Assembly (NCBI GenBank): GCA_002397315.1
Contig: DHAE01000007.1
Coordinates: 520,875 to 584,874 of the forward strand
Length of the DNA stretch: 64,000 bases
Source of the DNA: Comamonadaceae bacterium UBA4962
Lineage (GTDB): Bacteria > Pseudomonadota > Gammaproteobacteria > Burkholderiales > Burkholderiaceae_C
Direction of reading: 5' to 3'
Shown: positions 1-9,081 of the stretch, piece by piece
Position numbering within the stretch: position 1 is the first letter of the stretch
Layout: each line of letters begins with the position of its first letter
The notes under the pieces: model-generated
Told to the model about the DNA's origin: nothing
The model's database searches: none
What the model saw: only the letters and a program-made list of their open reading frames with translations
Translations under genes and position numbers: made by a program

Positions 1-2492
1 TGCTGCAGCAGATCCTCCAGCCGCTCGGGCGCCATCCCTTGGCCGTCCGGATGCTCGACGCCCTCGTCCCGTACGGGATTGCCTTCCGAGGCCACGGGCA
101 GCGCATCCCGGCGCTGCGCCCACTGTTGTGCCATGGCCTCCGCATGTTCCGCCCTCTGCTGCTGCACCGGCAACTGCGCCAGCAGGGTCTGGCGGCGGGC
201 GCAGTCGGCCTGCCAGGCCTCCAGTTCACGCGTCCGCTCCTGCAGCCAGCGCCCCGGCTGCGCGGGCAGTTCGTACCCGTGGTCGGCGAGTTCCTGCGCC
301 AGTTCGCTCTCCATGCCCTTCAAGTCCGACGCCAGCCGATCGAGCGCTTCCGCCTGCGACTGCAGTTGCTGCTTCTGGGCCTGGAGGTCCCGCTCCGCCA
401 GCGCCAACGCCTGCCGCGCCGCGCCGGCATCGCGCTCGGCCTGCTGCAGCGCGCGTTGCGCCGCTTCGCCGCGCTCGCGTGCCCGGGCGAGGTCAGCGCC
501 GTGGGCCTGCACCTCGCCGGCCGTCTGGGTATGCCGGCGCTGTGCGTCCTCCAGCAACGCGCTGTCGGAGCGGTCGGCGGGCCACTCCAGGGCCGCACAC
601 AGGGTCTGCCAGCGGTCCTGCAGCTCTGCCACCGCGCGCTCGCCGGCCGCTGCGTCCTCCTCGGCGCGGGTCTGCTTCGCGTGCAGTGCGGCCAACGTGG
701 CTTCGGACTGCCGCCGCTCGTCGGCGATGGCGTCCAGCGAGCGCCTTGCGCTCTCCAGCGCCGCCTCGGTCGCGGAAACGTCCAGGGCTTCGTAGGCCGC
801 CAGGGCCGGATGTTCGGTGGCACCGCAGAGCGGGCAGGGTTCACCGTGCCGCAGTTGCTGCCGATGGGCTTCCAGCGACTGGATGCGCCGCTCCTGCGCG
901 AGCAGGCGTTCCTGGTCGCGCATGCGCTGCTGGCCATCGGCATGCCGCGTGGCGAGCCGATCCAGCGATGCCGCGAGTGCAACCACCTGCGCTTGACGCT
1001 CCGACTGCTCCGCCGATCGCCGTGCCTGTTCCACCCGCTGTGCGGCGATGCGCTCCTGGCACTCCCGCGCCTGCACCCAGAGATGTCCTTGCCTGGCGAG
1101 TCGCAACGGCTCTTCGCGCCAATAGGTCTCATCGCGTCCCGCCAGGCGTTCCAGGTAGGCGCCGCGGGCCTGCTCCGCGGCCGCCTGTGCACCGGCCTGC
1201 ACGGCATCGGCCTGCCGCGCGGTCTCGCCCGCGGCCTGCAGCAGCCGTTCCTGCTCGGCGCACCGGTCTGCCGTTTCCTGCCGCTGTGTCTGTGTCCGAC
1301 CGATCTCTTCCTGCAGCCGGGCCCGGGCCTGGAAGCGGCTTCGCCAGTCGCCCAGCCGCTCGGCGAGCGCCGCATGGCGCGGATCGTCGATGCCCCCGGC
1401 CTCCAATGCCGCGAGGGCTTCGCGGCCCGCCTGCCACTCGCCGAGCCGCAGCACCGCCAGATGCCTGCTCGCCACGGCCGCGCGGCCCAGCGCCCGGGCA
1501 TGCGCCACAGCGGCTTCGGCCAGCCGGCCGGTACCCTCCCGCAGCCGCAGGGCGGCGGTGGCCTCGGCCTGCTGCGCCGATTGCCACGCCGCGTGAACGG
1601 GCGACAGGCGCATGGCCGGCTCCGCACGCCGCAGGCGCTGTACATCGGCATCCCGCGCGGCCCAGGCACCTTCTGCCGCGATGGCATCCGCTTGTGCAGC
1701 GGCGCTGCGCTGCCGCGCCCGCTCCACCGCACCGAACCAGTCACGCTCCTTCTCGGCGGCGGCGCGCCGGGCGCGGAGAGAGCGCAACTGCGCCTCCAGG
1801 CCCGCCGCCTCCTGCTCCAATGTGCCGCGGGCCGTGGCGTCCAGTAGCTCGACGCCTCCGGCCCGGGCGCGCGCCGCCTCCAGCGCGGTCCTCGCGTCGC
1901 GTGTGCGCTCGTGCACGCGCTGCGAGATGCGTCCGTAGATGTCCGTGCCCGTCAGCTCCTCGAGCAGTTCCGCGCGCTTGCCGGCCGGCGCCTCCAGGAA
2001 CGCCGCGAAGCCTCCCTGGGCGAGCAGCATCGACTTGGTGAAGCGCCCGAAATCCAGCCCCGTCAGCGTTTCGACGTGCTGCAGCTTCTCCTGCACCTTG
2101 CGCGTGACCGGGCGGGCCGAGCCATCGGCCGTGAGGATCTCCGCCAGCTCCACCTGGGCGGGCTGCAGCGCGCCGTCGGGCCGGTCCCGCGCGCGCCGCT
2201 GGCTCCAGAAGGCACGGTAGCGTCCTCCGGGCACGGCGAACTCCACCTCGGCGAGGCATTCGGCCGTGTGCCGCGTCATCAGTTCGTTGCCACCCTGGGA
2301 AACGCCACCGATGCGCGGCGTCTGGTGGTAGAGCGCCAGGCAGATCGCGTCGAGCAGCGTGGTCTTGCCCGCCCCCGTGGGGCCGGTGATGGCGAACAGC
2401 CCGCCATCCGAGAAAGGCACCTGCGTGAAGTCGATGCGCCACTCGCCCTTCAGGGAATTGAGGTTTTTCAACCGCAGCGACAGGATCCTCAT
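1..2492 (-). CDS. sbcC: Exonuclease SbcC, ATPase subunit (3' end outside window)
   Basis: This is the large subunit of the SbcCD (Mre11-Rad50 type) nuclease, which cleaves hairpins and processes DNA ends in the cytoplasm. The start codon at 2492 overlaps the sbcD stop (ATGA), so the two are translationally coupled. The open frame runs through the left window edge. About 830 codons are present, against roughly 1050 in the E. coli protein. Residues 37-44 are a Walker A loop (GPTGAGKT). A long Glu/Gln/Arg/Ala-rich coiled coil follows and is interrupted by a zinc hook, CPLC, with cysteines at residues 553 and 556. The second coiled-coil arm then begins. The C-terminal signature motif and Walker B half lie outside the window. 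The identification is secure. Confidence 0.95.
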   Translation of the reverse strand, partial: MRILSLRLKNLNSLKGEWRIDFTQVPFSDGGLFAITGPTGAGKTTLLDAICLALYHQTPRIGGVSQGGNELMTRHTAECLAEVEFAVPGGRYRAFWSQRRARDRPDGALQPAQVELAEILTADGSARPVTRKVQEKLQHVETLTGLDFGRFTKSMLLAQGGFAAFLEAPAGKRAELLEELTGTDIYGRISQRVHERTRDARTALEAARARAGGVELLDATARGTLEQEAAGLEAQLRSLRARRAAAEKERDWFGAVERARQRSAAAQADAIAAEGAWAARDADVQRLRRAEPAMRLSPVHAAWQSAQQAEATAALRLREGTGRLAEAAVAHARALGRAAVASRHLAVLRLGEWQAGREALAALEAGGIDDPRHAALAERLGDWRSRFQARARLQEEIGRTQTQRQETADRCAEQERLLQAAGETARQADAVQAGAQAAAEQARGAYLERLAGRDETYWREEPLRLARQGHLWVQARECQERIAAQRVEQARRSAEQSERQAQVVALAASLDRLATRHADGQQRMRDQERLLAQERRIQSLEAHRQQLRHGEPCPLCGATEHPALAAYEALDVSATEAALESARRSLDAIADERRQSEATLAALHAKQTRAEEDAAAGERAVAELQDRWQTLCAALEWPADRSDSALLEDAQRRHTQTAGEVQAHGADLARARERGEAAQRALQQAERDAGAARQALALAERDLQAQKQQLQSQAEALDRLASDLKGMESELAQELADHGYELPAQPGRWLQERTRELEAWQADCARRQTLLAQLPVQQQRAEHAEAMAQQWAQRRDALPVASEGNPVRDEGVEHPDGQGMAPERLEDLLQ

Positions 2493-3736
2493 GCGGCGCC
2501 CTCTTCCTGCAGATCGGACAGCACGCCCCGGTGCATGGCCGCGAGCCGCTCCCGCAGCGCTTCGTCGAGCGATTCCTCCCGCAGGCGGCGCTCGAACACG
2601 TCGCCAGGGGCCAACTCGTCGAGTGTTTCCCGTGCAATGGGCACGAGGGCCGGAGCGGCGCCGCCGCGCGCGCGGCGCACCCGCAGCACCTCCACCGGCA
2701 GGCCGTCGGCCATCGCCGCGACCCGCGCCTGCAGGTCGGGCAGGTAGTCGTCGCCGGCCACCTCCACGTCGAGCCAGGCAGGCTTTTCCGGCGTGCCGGC
2801 CCGCACGGCGGCGGCAAGCTCCGCGGGCAGTGTGGCGAGGTTGCCGCGCAGCGAGGCCATCGGCTGGAAGCACGGCACCGTCAGCGGCGTGACCGAGTGC
2901 AGGCCCGCCAGGTCGAAATCCACCTGCAGCACCTCCTTGCGTTGCGCGGCCTCGTCGAAGCCCAGCGGTATCGGCGATCCGCAATAGCGGATGTGCTCCT
3001 GTCCGCCCACCTTCATCGGCTGGTGGATGTGTCCGAGGGCGATGTAGTCGGCTGCGGGGAACGCATCGGTCGGGAAGGCTTCCAGCGTGCCGACGTAGAT
3101 GTCCCGCACGGCATCGCCGCCCGTGGCGCCCACGGTGGCGAGGTGGCCGGTGGCCACGATCGGCAGGCCGCCCAGCGACGCGCTGCGGTCCCGTGCGATC
3201 TCGAAGAGCGCACCGTAGTGCGCCCGGATGGCTTGCTGCAGCGCCATCCGCTTGTCGGTGGCGCTCTCGCCGGGCAGGCTGAGCAGCAGCTCCCGCGCGC
3301 GCAGGTACGGCACTGCGCACAGCACGGCGCCCGGCCCGCCGCTGCGCCGCTGCAGCACCAGCACCTGTTCCCCAGGCGTGGCGGCCGCGCAGGGCACCAC
3401 GCGGGCGCCCAGTTCGGCCAGCAGCGCGCAGCTCTCGCCCAGCACCGCGGCCGAATCATGGTTGCCGCCCAGCACCACCAGCGCGGCGCCCGCATCCCGC
3501 AGCGACAGCACGGCGTGGTGATAAAGCTCGCGGGCATGGCTGGGCGGGGCCGAGGTGTCGAACACGTCGCCGGCCAGCAGCACGGCATCGGCCTGGCAGT
3601 CAGCCGCCTGCGCGGCCAGCCAGTCGATGAACGCACGGTGCTCGGCCTGCCGGCTCTTGCCCATGAAATGCTGGCCCAGGTGCCAGTCGGAAGTGTGCAG
3701 CAGACGCAAAATGGAGGGCTTTCCAGAAAGATGCAT
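2489..3736 (-). CDS. sbcD: Exonuclease SbcD, nuclease subunit
   Basis: This 415-residue Mn-dependent metallophosphoesterase is the nuclease partner of SbcC. The phosphoesterase motifs appear in order: HTSDWHLG (Asp16, His18), LAGDVFD (Asp57), GGNHDS (Asn92-His93), a GHLA histidine near residue 195 and GHIHQP near 240. The C-terminal part should carry the SbcC-binding region. Family members usually begin at the RLLHTSDWHLG strand. Here the only ATG lies about nine residues upstream, so the start is reasonable but may be slightly long. It is upstream of sbcC, with a 4-bp overlap. In E. coli sbcDC lies beside phoBR; here it lies about 4 kb from phoR, with unrelated genes between. Confidence 0.95.
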   Translation of the reverse strand: MHLSGKPSILRLLHTSDWHLGQHFMGKSRQAEHRAFIDWLAAQAADCQADAVLLAGDVFDTSAPPSHARELYHHAVLSLRDAGAALVVLGGNHDSAAVLGESCALLAELGARVVPCAAATPGEQVLVLQRRSGGPGAVLCAVPYLRARELLLSLPGESATDKRMALQQAIRAHYGALFEIARDRSASLGGLPIVATGHLATVGATGGDAVRDIYVGTLEAFPTDAFPAADYIALGHIHQPMKVGGQEHIRYCGSPIPLGFDEAAQRKEVLQVDFDLAGLHSVTPLTVPCFQPMASLRGNLATLPAELAAAVRAGTPEKPAWLDVEVAGDDYLPDLQARVAAMADGLPVEVLRVRRARGGAAPALVPIARETLDELAPGDVFERRLREESLDEALRERLAAMHRGVLSDLQEEGAA

Positions 3737-3760
3737 CCGGGCGGCTGGCGCTCTCGGGTG

Positions 3761-3780
3761 CGGGTATGCGATAATGGTAG
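3761..3780 (+). promoter_or_regulatory. Putative rpmE2 promoter (extended -10)
   Basis: A TATGCGATAAT element (GATAAT at 3770-3775) with an upstream TG resembles an extended sigma-70 -10 box. It lies about 80 bp before rpmE2 and just outside the divergent sbcD start. No good -35 hexamer is visible. Confidence 0.4.
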
Positions 3781-3856
3781 GCTTTTTCGAAGCGGAAAGT
3801 GCGTCGCAATGGGTGCGGCGTGGCTACCGCAGCAGCCCCCTTGAAAGGACCATGCC

Positions 3857-4120
3857 ATGAAAGAAGGCATTCACCCCAACTACCGCGAAGTGCTCTTCGT
3901 GGACCTGTCCAACGGCTTCAAGTTCGTCACCCGCTCCTGCGTGAACACGAAGGAAACCGGCACGACCGACGACGGCCGCGAACTGCCGCTCTTCAAGCTG
4001 GACACCTCCAGCGAATCGCATCCTTTCTACACCGGCACGCAGAAGTCGGTGGACAACATGGGCGGCCGCGTCGAGCGCTTCCGCAACCGTTTCGGCAAGA
4101 CGACCACGGCTGCGAAGTAA
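3857..4120 (+). CDS. rpmE2: 50S ribosomal protein L31 type B
   Basis: This 87-residue protein matches L31 type B, a component of the large ribosomal subunit. Diagnostic segments are MKEGIHPNYR at the N-terminus, SSESHPFYTG near residues 52-61, and GGRVERFRNRFG near the C-terminus. The paired CXXC zinc ligands of L31 type A are absent; only one cysteine (SCVNTK) remains. This is therefore the zinc-independent form. In bacteria with both forms the B form often substitutes during zinc limitation, but many betaproteobacteria carry only this one. The start is supported by GAAAGGA about 10 nt upstream. A clear terminator follows the gene. Confidence 0.95.
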   Translation: MKEGIHPNYREVLFVDLSNGFKFVTRSCVNTKETGTTDDGRELPLFKLDTSSESHPFYTGTQKSVDNMGGRVERFRNRFGKTTTAAK

Positions 4121-4190
4121 TTCCAGCCCCTCGCCGGACCGGCGGGTGCGCGCAGGGGCCACGGCCCTGCCCGCATCCCCAATCCCCCAA

Positions 4191-4221
4191 GGCAGCCCGG
4201 CACGTCCGCGCTGCCTTTTTT
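4191..4221 (+). terminator. Rho-independent terminator of rpmE2
   Basis: A 6-bp stem GGCAGC/GCTGCC (4191-4196 with 4210-4215) is followed by six T residues (4216-4221). It ends the monocistronic rpmE2 transcript. A TTG start for the next gene at 4220 would lie inside it, so the GTG at 4265 is preferred there. Confidence 0.8.
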
Positions 4222-4264
4222 GTTTTCCCCCGTACTGTCGGGCGATCGTTCCAGCCTTCCACGC

Positions 4265-6034
4265 GTGAATCCTCCGAACCCCGCCATCGTGACCCGAGGC
4301 GCTGCACGGCCACTGCCGCGCTGGGCGCTGCTGCTGCTGTGCCTGGCGTACGTCGTGCCCGGCTTCGTGGCCCGCTCGCCCTGGAAGAACGCGGACGTCA
4401 CTGCCTTCGGCTACATGCTCGAGCTGGCCAGAGGGGCCACCGACTGGATGTCGCCCTCGCTGGCGGGCATGGCACCGGACACCGATGGCCTGCTGCCCTA
4501 CTGGCTCGGCGCGCTCGCCATCCAGGCCGCGCCCTCGTGGCTGCCCGCGGACATGGCCGCGCGCCTGCCCTTCGCCGCACTGCTGGTCGCCACGCTCGCC
4601 GCGACCTGGTGGGGCATGTACCACCTGGCCCGCAGCCCCGCCGCCCAACCCGTAGCGTTCGCCTTCGGTGGCGAGGCTTCGCCGCCCGACTATGCCCGGG
4701 CCATGGCCGACGGCGCCCTGCTCGCCCTCCTGGCCTGCCTGGGCCTTGCCCAGCTCTCCCACGAGGTCACGAGCTACCTCACCCAGCTCGCCTTCACGGC
4801 ATTGTTGTTCTTCGCGGCCGCCAGCCTGCCCCGCCGGAGCCTGCCGGCGCTGGCCGCCACCCTGGCCGCCGCAGCGGCCGGATTGCTGGGGCTGGTTTTG
4901 AGCGGTGCTCCGACGCTCGCCATGCTCCTGGGCGGCGGAAGTGCACTGCTGGTCGCCTGCACCGCGGGCGCTGATGACGACGGCGCCGCCTCCGCCAGGC
5001 CGTCGCCTGCCCCCCGCTGGGCGGGGGGCGTGGCGCTCGCCCTCCTCACGGCCCTCGCCGCCGGGCTGGCCGGCGGGCTCGATCTCTGGCGCTGGCGCAT
5101 CGTCACCGAGGACGAAGCCAAGGAATGGCAGAGCCTGGTGCGCCTGCTGATCTGGTTCGCCTGGCCGGCCTGGCCGCTCGCGCTCTGGACGCTCTGGCGC
5201 TGGCGCCGGCAGATCGTCAGCAGGACCCTGCACCGGCACCTGCTGCTGCCGCTGTGGTTCGTCGCCGTCACCGTGTCCGCCACGGTGACGACGCAGCCGG
5301 CCGACCGCGCCCTGCTGCTCGGGCTTCCCGCCCTGGCCACGCTGGCGGCGTTTGCCCTGCCAACGCTGCGGCGTGCCATTGCTTCGCTCATCGACTGGTT
5401 CACGCTGCTGTTCTTCAGCGCTTCGGCCATCGCCATCTGGGTGATCTGGATCGCGGTGCAGACCGGCGTGCCCGCGAAGCCGGCGGCGAATGTCGCGAAA
5501 CTGGCGCCCGGCTATACCGCGGAGTTCTCCGCCCTGGCCTTCGGCGTGGCCCTGCTGGCCACCCTGGCCTGGTGCGCGCTCGTGGGGTGGCGCGTCTCCC
5601 GCAACCGCACCGAAATCTGGAAGAGCCTGGTCCTGCCGGCCAGCGGCGCGGCCCTCGGCTGGCTGCTGCTGATGACGCTGTGGCTTCCGCTGCTGGACTA
5701 CGGCCGCAGCTACCGGCCGCAGTCCGAGAATCTCGCGCGCGTGCTGGGTGCCGATCCGGGCTGCCTGCTCGTGCACGGTCTCGGTCGAGCGCAGACCGCC
5801 GGCCTGCAGTACCACGGCAACTGGACGATGCTCCCAGTGACGCGCGCCTCTGAAATACGCCACAGCGAATGCCGATGGCTGGTGGCCGACGCCTCCACGC
5901 AGCGGACCGTCGACCGGCTGACCCGCAACGGCGGCTGGGAGCAGGTGGCCGTGGTGCCGCGCCCGACCGACCGCGGCGACCAGCTGCTGGTGCTGCGCCG
6001 CCTGGGTGCCGGCCCCGGCGGCGGGCAGCCCTGA
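4265..6034 (+). CDS. Polytopic membrane glycosyltransferase (ArnT/PMT-like)
   Basis: This is an integral membrane protein of about 589 residues with roughly ten or more hydrophobic helices. The first (WALLLLCLAYVVPGFVARSP) is followed by a loop with WKNADVTAFGYMLELA. This layout is typical of GT-C enzymes such as ArnT and dolichyl-phosphate-mannose-type transferases, which move a sugar from a lipid carrier to a periplasmic acceptor. The Asp in KNADV sits where the family catalytic Asp is expected, but I cannot prove homology by eye. A soluble C-terminal portion of about 110 residues follows the last helix. I chose the GTG at 4265 because upstream starts fall in the rpmE2 terminator; a GTG at 4289 is also possible. 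Its stop overlaps the start of the downstream MATE gene by one base. Confidence 0.65.
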   Translation: MNPPNPAIVTRGAARPLPRWALLLLCLAYVVPGFVARSPWKNADVTAFGYMLELARGATDWMSPSLAGMAPDTDGLLPYWLGALAIQAAPSWLPADMAARLPFAALLVATLAATWWGMYHLARSPAAQPVAFAFGGEASPPDYARAMADGALLALLACLGLAQLSHEVTSYLTQLAFTALLFFAAASLPRRSLPALAATLAAAAAGLLGLVLSGAPTLAMLLGGGSALLVACTAGADDDGAASARPSPAPRWAGGVALALLTALAAGLAGGLDLWRWRIVTEDEAKEWQSLVRLLIWFAWPAWPLALWTLWRWRRQIVSRTLHRHLLLPLWFVAVTVSATVTTQPADRALLLGLPALATLAAFALPTLRRAIASLIDWFTLLFFSASAIAIWVIWIAVQTGVPAKPAANVAKLAPGYTAEFSALAFGVALLATLAWCALVGWRVSRNRTEIWKSLVLPASGAALGWLLLMTLWLPLLDYGRSYRPQSENLARVLGADPGCLLVHGLGRAQTAGLQYHGNWTMLPVTRASEIRHSECRWLVADASTQRTVDRLTRNGGWEQVAVVPRPTDRGDQLLVLRRLGAGPGGGQP

Positions 6035-7395
6035 TGCCGTCGGAACGCGCGCAGGTCGCGCGCCATGCGGCCACCGTGCTGGTGGGGCAGTTGGCCGTGA
6101 TGGCTTTCGGCGTCACGGACACCATCGTCGCCGGCCGGCATGCGCCCACCTCGCTCGCGGCGCTGTCCATCGGCTCGGCCGTCTACGTGAGCGTCTACGT
6201 CGCGCTCATGGGCATCCTGCAGGCGCTGCTGCCCGTTTGGGCCGAGCAGCGCGGTGCCGGGGAAACCACCGCCATCGGCCGCTCGGTGCGCCAGGCCCTC
6301 TACCTGTGCGCGATCGCCAGCGTGCTGGGCATGGCCGTGCTTTTGTCGCCGGGCGCCATCCTCCGCTGGACCGAAGTGCCGCCCGATCTGCGCGAGGAAG
6401 TCGGCCGCTACCTGACCGTGCTCGCCGCCGCCCTGCCACCGGCGCTCGCCTTCCGCCTGTACACCACACTCAATCAAGCCCTGGGACGCCCGCAGCTCGT
6501 CACCTGGCTGCAGATGGGATCGCTGCTGGTCAAGATTCCGCTGTCGGTGGCGTTCACCTTCGGCTTCGCGGGCCTGCCGGCCCAGGGAGCCGTGGGCTGC
6601 GCCTGGGCCACGCTGACCGTCAACTACCTGCTGCTGGGCATTGCGATCTGGCTGGTCCGGTCTTCATCCCTCTATGCACCGCTCGCACTGTGGCGGCGGC
6701 TGGAGCGGCCGGACCGGGCGCAGATCGCGCGCTTCGCCCGGCTCGGCATCCCCGCCGGCCTCGCCGTGATGGTGGAGGTCACGTCCTTCACGCTGATGGC
6801 GCTCTTCATCGCCCGCCAGGGCACGGTGGCCGCGGCAGCGCACCAGATCGCCTCCAACCTCACCGCGGTGCTCTACATGGTGCCGCTCTCGCTCGCCATC
6901 GCCACCAGCGCGCGCGTGAGCTACTGGCGCGGCAGCGGCGACGAAGCCCTGGCCCGCCAGGTGGCCTGGATGGGGTTCCGCATGGCGGCCACGATCGCTC
7001 TGGCGCTTTCCGCCCTGCTCTATGCGGCACGCGCGCCCCTGGCGTCGCTCTATACGTCGTCGGCGGACGTGATCGCGATGGCCTTCGGCCTGCTGGCCTG
7101 GGTGGCGGTCTACCACGTCGCCGACGCGCTGCAGACGTTCTGCGCTTTCGTGCTGAGGTGCTACGGCATCACGATCGCGCCCCTGGCCACGTATGGCGTG
7201 CTGCTCTGGGGTGCCGGGCTGCCGGCCGGCTACGCGCTCGCCTACACAGGCTTCGCGGGCCGGGAGCCGCTGCACTCGCCGGCGGCCTTCTGGATCGGGG
7301 GAGCACTCGCCCTGGTGCTCACGGCGGCCGTGTTCACCGCAATGCTCACGCTGGCACTCGAAAAGGCACGCGCGGCCCCCCAGGCCACGACGTGA
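6034..7395 (+). CDS. MATE-family multidrug/cation exporter
   Basis: This 453-residue protein has about twelve transmembrane helices in two related halves, as expected for a NorM/DinF-type MATE antiporter that expels organic cations using a Na+ or H+ gradient. The N-terminal half begins with ATVLVGQLAVMAFGVTDTIV. The second half begins near residue 240 with FARLGIPAGLAVMVEVTSFT, a typical repeat start. The ATG overlaps the stop of the upstream glycosyltransferase (TGATG), so the two are translationally coupled and probably made together. MATE proteins share the MOP superfamily with lipid-linked sugar flippases, so a substrate related to the upstream enzyme is possible but unproven. The longer open frame starting before 6034 overlaps the upstream gene and is not needed. 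Confidence 0.88.
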   Translation: MPSERAQVARHAATVLVGQLAVMAFGVTDTIVAGRHAPTSLAALSIGSAVYVSVYVALMGILQALLPVWAEQRGAGETTAIGRSVRQALYLCAIASVLGMAVLLSPGAILRWTEVPPDLREEVGRYLTVLAAALPPALAFRLYTTLNQALGRPQLVTWLQMGSLLVKIPLSVAFTFGFAGLPAQGAVGCAWATLTVNYLLLGIAIWLVRSSSLYAPLALWRRLERPDRAQIARFARLGIPAGLAVMVEVTSFTLMALFIARQGTVAAAAHQIASNLTAVLYMVPLSLAIATSARVSYWRGSGDEALARQVAWMGFRMAATIALALSALLYAARAPLASLYTSSADVIAMAFGLLAWVAVYHVADALQTFCAFVLRCYGITIAPLATYGVLLWGAGLPAGYALAYTGFAGREPLHSPAAFWIGGALALVLTAAVFTAMLTLALEKARAAPQATT

Positions 7396-7449
7396 AACGG
7401 CTAGCGCGCCCCTGCCGGCAGCGTTTTACCGCCCATTCTCCTGGCTACC

Positions 7450-7477
7450 GCCGCACCCCGAGCACCGGGTGTGCGGC
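7450..7477 (-). terminator. Possible hairpin terminator after phoR
   Basis: A GC-rich inverted repeat (GCCGCACCCC against GGGTGTGCGGC, one bulged base) sits in the gap between the convergent MATE and phoR genes. It has no clear T-run on either strand, so it may only protect transcript ends. Confidence 0.35.
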
Positions 7478-7512
7478 ACCCTGCCGGAAGCACGCCATGC
7501 CATGGGACCGTC

Positions 7513-8940
7513 TCAGCCCGCCTTGATCCCCGGAGGCGGCAGCGCCGCGCCGCGGGGTGCCGTGCTGCGCTGGATGCGGTGCGGCGGGAAGGTGACCGAG
7601 AAGGTCGAGCCTTTCCCCACCGTGCTTTCGATGTGCAGCGCCGCGGAGTGCCGCTGCACCACGTGCTTGACGATGGCCAGGCCCAGGCCCGTGCCGCCGG
7701 TGTCGCGCGAACGGCTGCGGTCCACGCGGTAGAAGCGCTCCGTGAGGCGGGGTAGGTGCACCGAATCGATCCCCGGCCCGGTATCGCGCACGGAGAACCG
7801 CGCACCGCCGTCCGGCATCGGCGTCCAGTCGACCGTGATGCATCCGCCGGCCGGGGTGTAACGCACCGCGTTGCCGATCAAATTGGCAAGCGCGCTCTGC
7901 AACTCGGCCGATACGCCCACCAGTTGCCCCGCCCCCCGCAGCGCCTCCGCCGGCGGGAACTCCAGCACGTGCGCGGCGGACTGGCTGCGCGTGAGCAGCG
8001 CCGACAGGCCCCGGGCCTCGTCCTCGCAGCGGCGCAGCAGCGCATCCACGGGAGTGACTTCCGTCAGACCGGGTGGCGGGCTGCCTTCCAGCCGCGACAG
8101 CGTGAGCAGATCCTGCACCACACTCTGCATGCGGCCGGCCTGCTGGGACATCATGCCGAGATAGCGGGAACGCTCTTCGGACGAGAGCGGCAGCGTCTGC
8201 AGGGTCTCGACGAAGCCCATCAGCACCGTGAGCGGCGTGCGGATCTCGTGCGACACATTGGCCACGAAATCGCGCCGCATGGCCTCCGCCTGTTCCAGCG
8301 CCGTGACGTCGCGCGACAGCAGCAGCTTGCGGCCATCGCCATAAGGATGCAGGTGCACCGAGATGCGCACCGGCCGCGAGGCGGTGCTCTCGCGCCCCTG
8401 CAGGACCACGTCGCCCGAAAAATCCTGGGCGGCGTAGTACGCACTGAATTCGGGATCGCGCAGCAGGTTGCCGATCGATTGGCCGAGGTCGCGCTCGGCG
8501 TCCAGCCCGAAATGCGTCGCCGCGATCTGGTTGCACCACTCGATGTGCCCGTCGGCATCGAGCAGCATCACGCCGTTCGGAGTGGCTTGCAGCGCTTCCA
8601 GGATCTCCTGCAGCCGCGCGTCGCTTGCGGCGATGTCTGCCTGCTTCTGGCGCAGCAGGCGCCGCGTGCGGTCGGCCAACTCGCCCCAGACGCCCCTGAG
8701 CGACGGACACTGCGCCAGATCACCGTCCCGCAGCCAGCGCACCACGCGGTAGCCCCGAGTGAGGTCCCAGAGGAACCACGCCCACGCCGCCCCGGCAGCG
8801 GTGATGACCGCCCCCCAGCGGCCACCCCACAGCCACCCCAGCAGCAACCCGGCGATCTGGAACGACAGAAAGAAAAAGCAACGCCACACCATGGAAGTCC
8901 GGAGAGGCCGTGCAGCAACCGCCGTCTGCCGGTTTTGCAC
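7513..8940 (-). CDS. phoR: Phosphate regulon sensor histidine kinase PhoR
   Basis: PhoR is the membrane sensor kinase that phosphorylates PhoB during phosphate limitation and is restrained by the Pst transporter through PhoU. This 475-residue protein has two closely spaced hydrophobic helices (about residues 18-60), a short Arg-rich linker, a PAS domain (about 105-215), and a HisKA domain with phosphoacceptor His231 in FVANVSHEIRTPL. A HATPase_c domain follows with N box LANLIGNAVRYTP, G1 box DTGPGID and G2 box GGTGLGLAIVKHV. The start may be Met17 (MVWRCFF), which gives the usual short N-terminus. It is the last gene of pstSCAB-phoU-phoB-phoR, 141 bp after phoB. Confidence 0.95.
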   Translation of the reverse strand: MQNRQTAVAARPLRTSMVWRCFFFLSFQIAGLLLGWLWGGRWGAVITAAGAAWAWFLWDLTRGYRVVRWLRDGDLAQCPSLRGVWGELADRTRRLLRQKQADIAASDARLQEILEALQATPNGVMLLDADGHIEWCNQIAATHFGLDAERDLGQSIGNLLRDPEFSAYYAAQDFSGDVVLQGRESTASRPVRISVHLHPYGDGRKLLLSRDVTALEQAEAMRRDFVANVSHEIRTPLTVLMGFVETLQTLPLSSEERSRYLGMMSQQAGRMQSVVQDLLTLSRLEGSPPPGLTEVTPVDALLRRCEDEARGLSALLTRSQSAAHVLEFPPAEALRGAGQLVGVSAELQSALANLIGNAVRYTPAGGCITVDWTPMPDGGARFSVRDTGPGIDSVHLPRLTERFYRVDRSRSRDTGGTGLGLAIVKHVVQRHSAALHIESTVGKGSTFSVTFPPHRIQRSTAPRGAALPPPGIKAG

Positions 8941-9081
8941 GCCCCTGCCGCCTTGTTGTCAGATACCCCAGGACGGGCCGCATCCCGGCCGCAGGCGATG
9001 CGGGATGGATACCCCTCGCGTTCGCCACCCGGTCCGCATCGGCCATCAACACAAAGCCCCGCTGGAGGGCTCATGGAAAGG

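Noticed and set aside
320..1744. Minus-strand Arg/Ser-rich open frame within sbcC
   Set aside because: Shifted frame of sbcC; the real frame runs off the window and contains Walker A and the CPLC hook.
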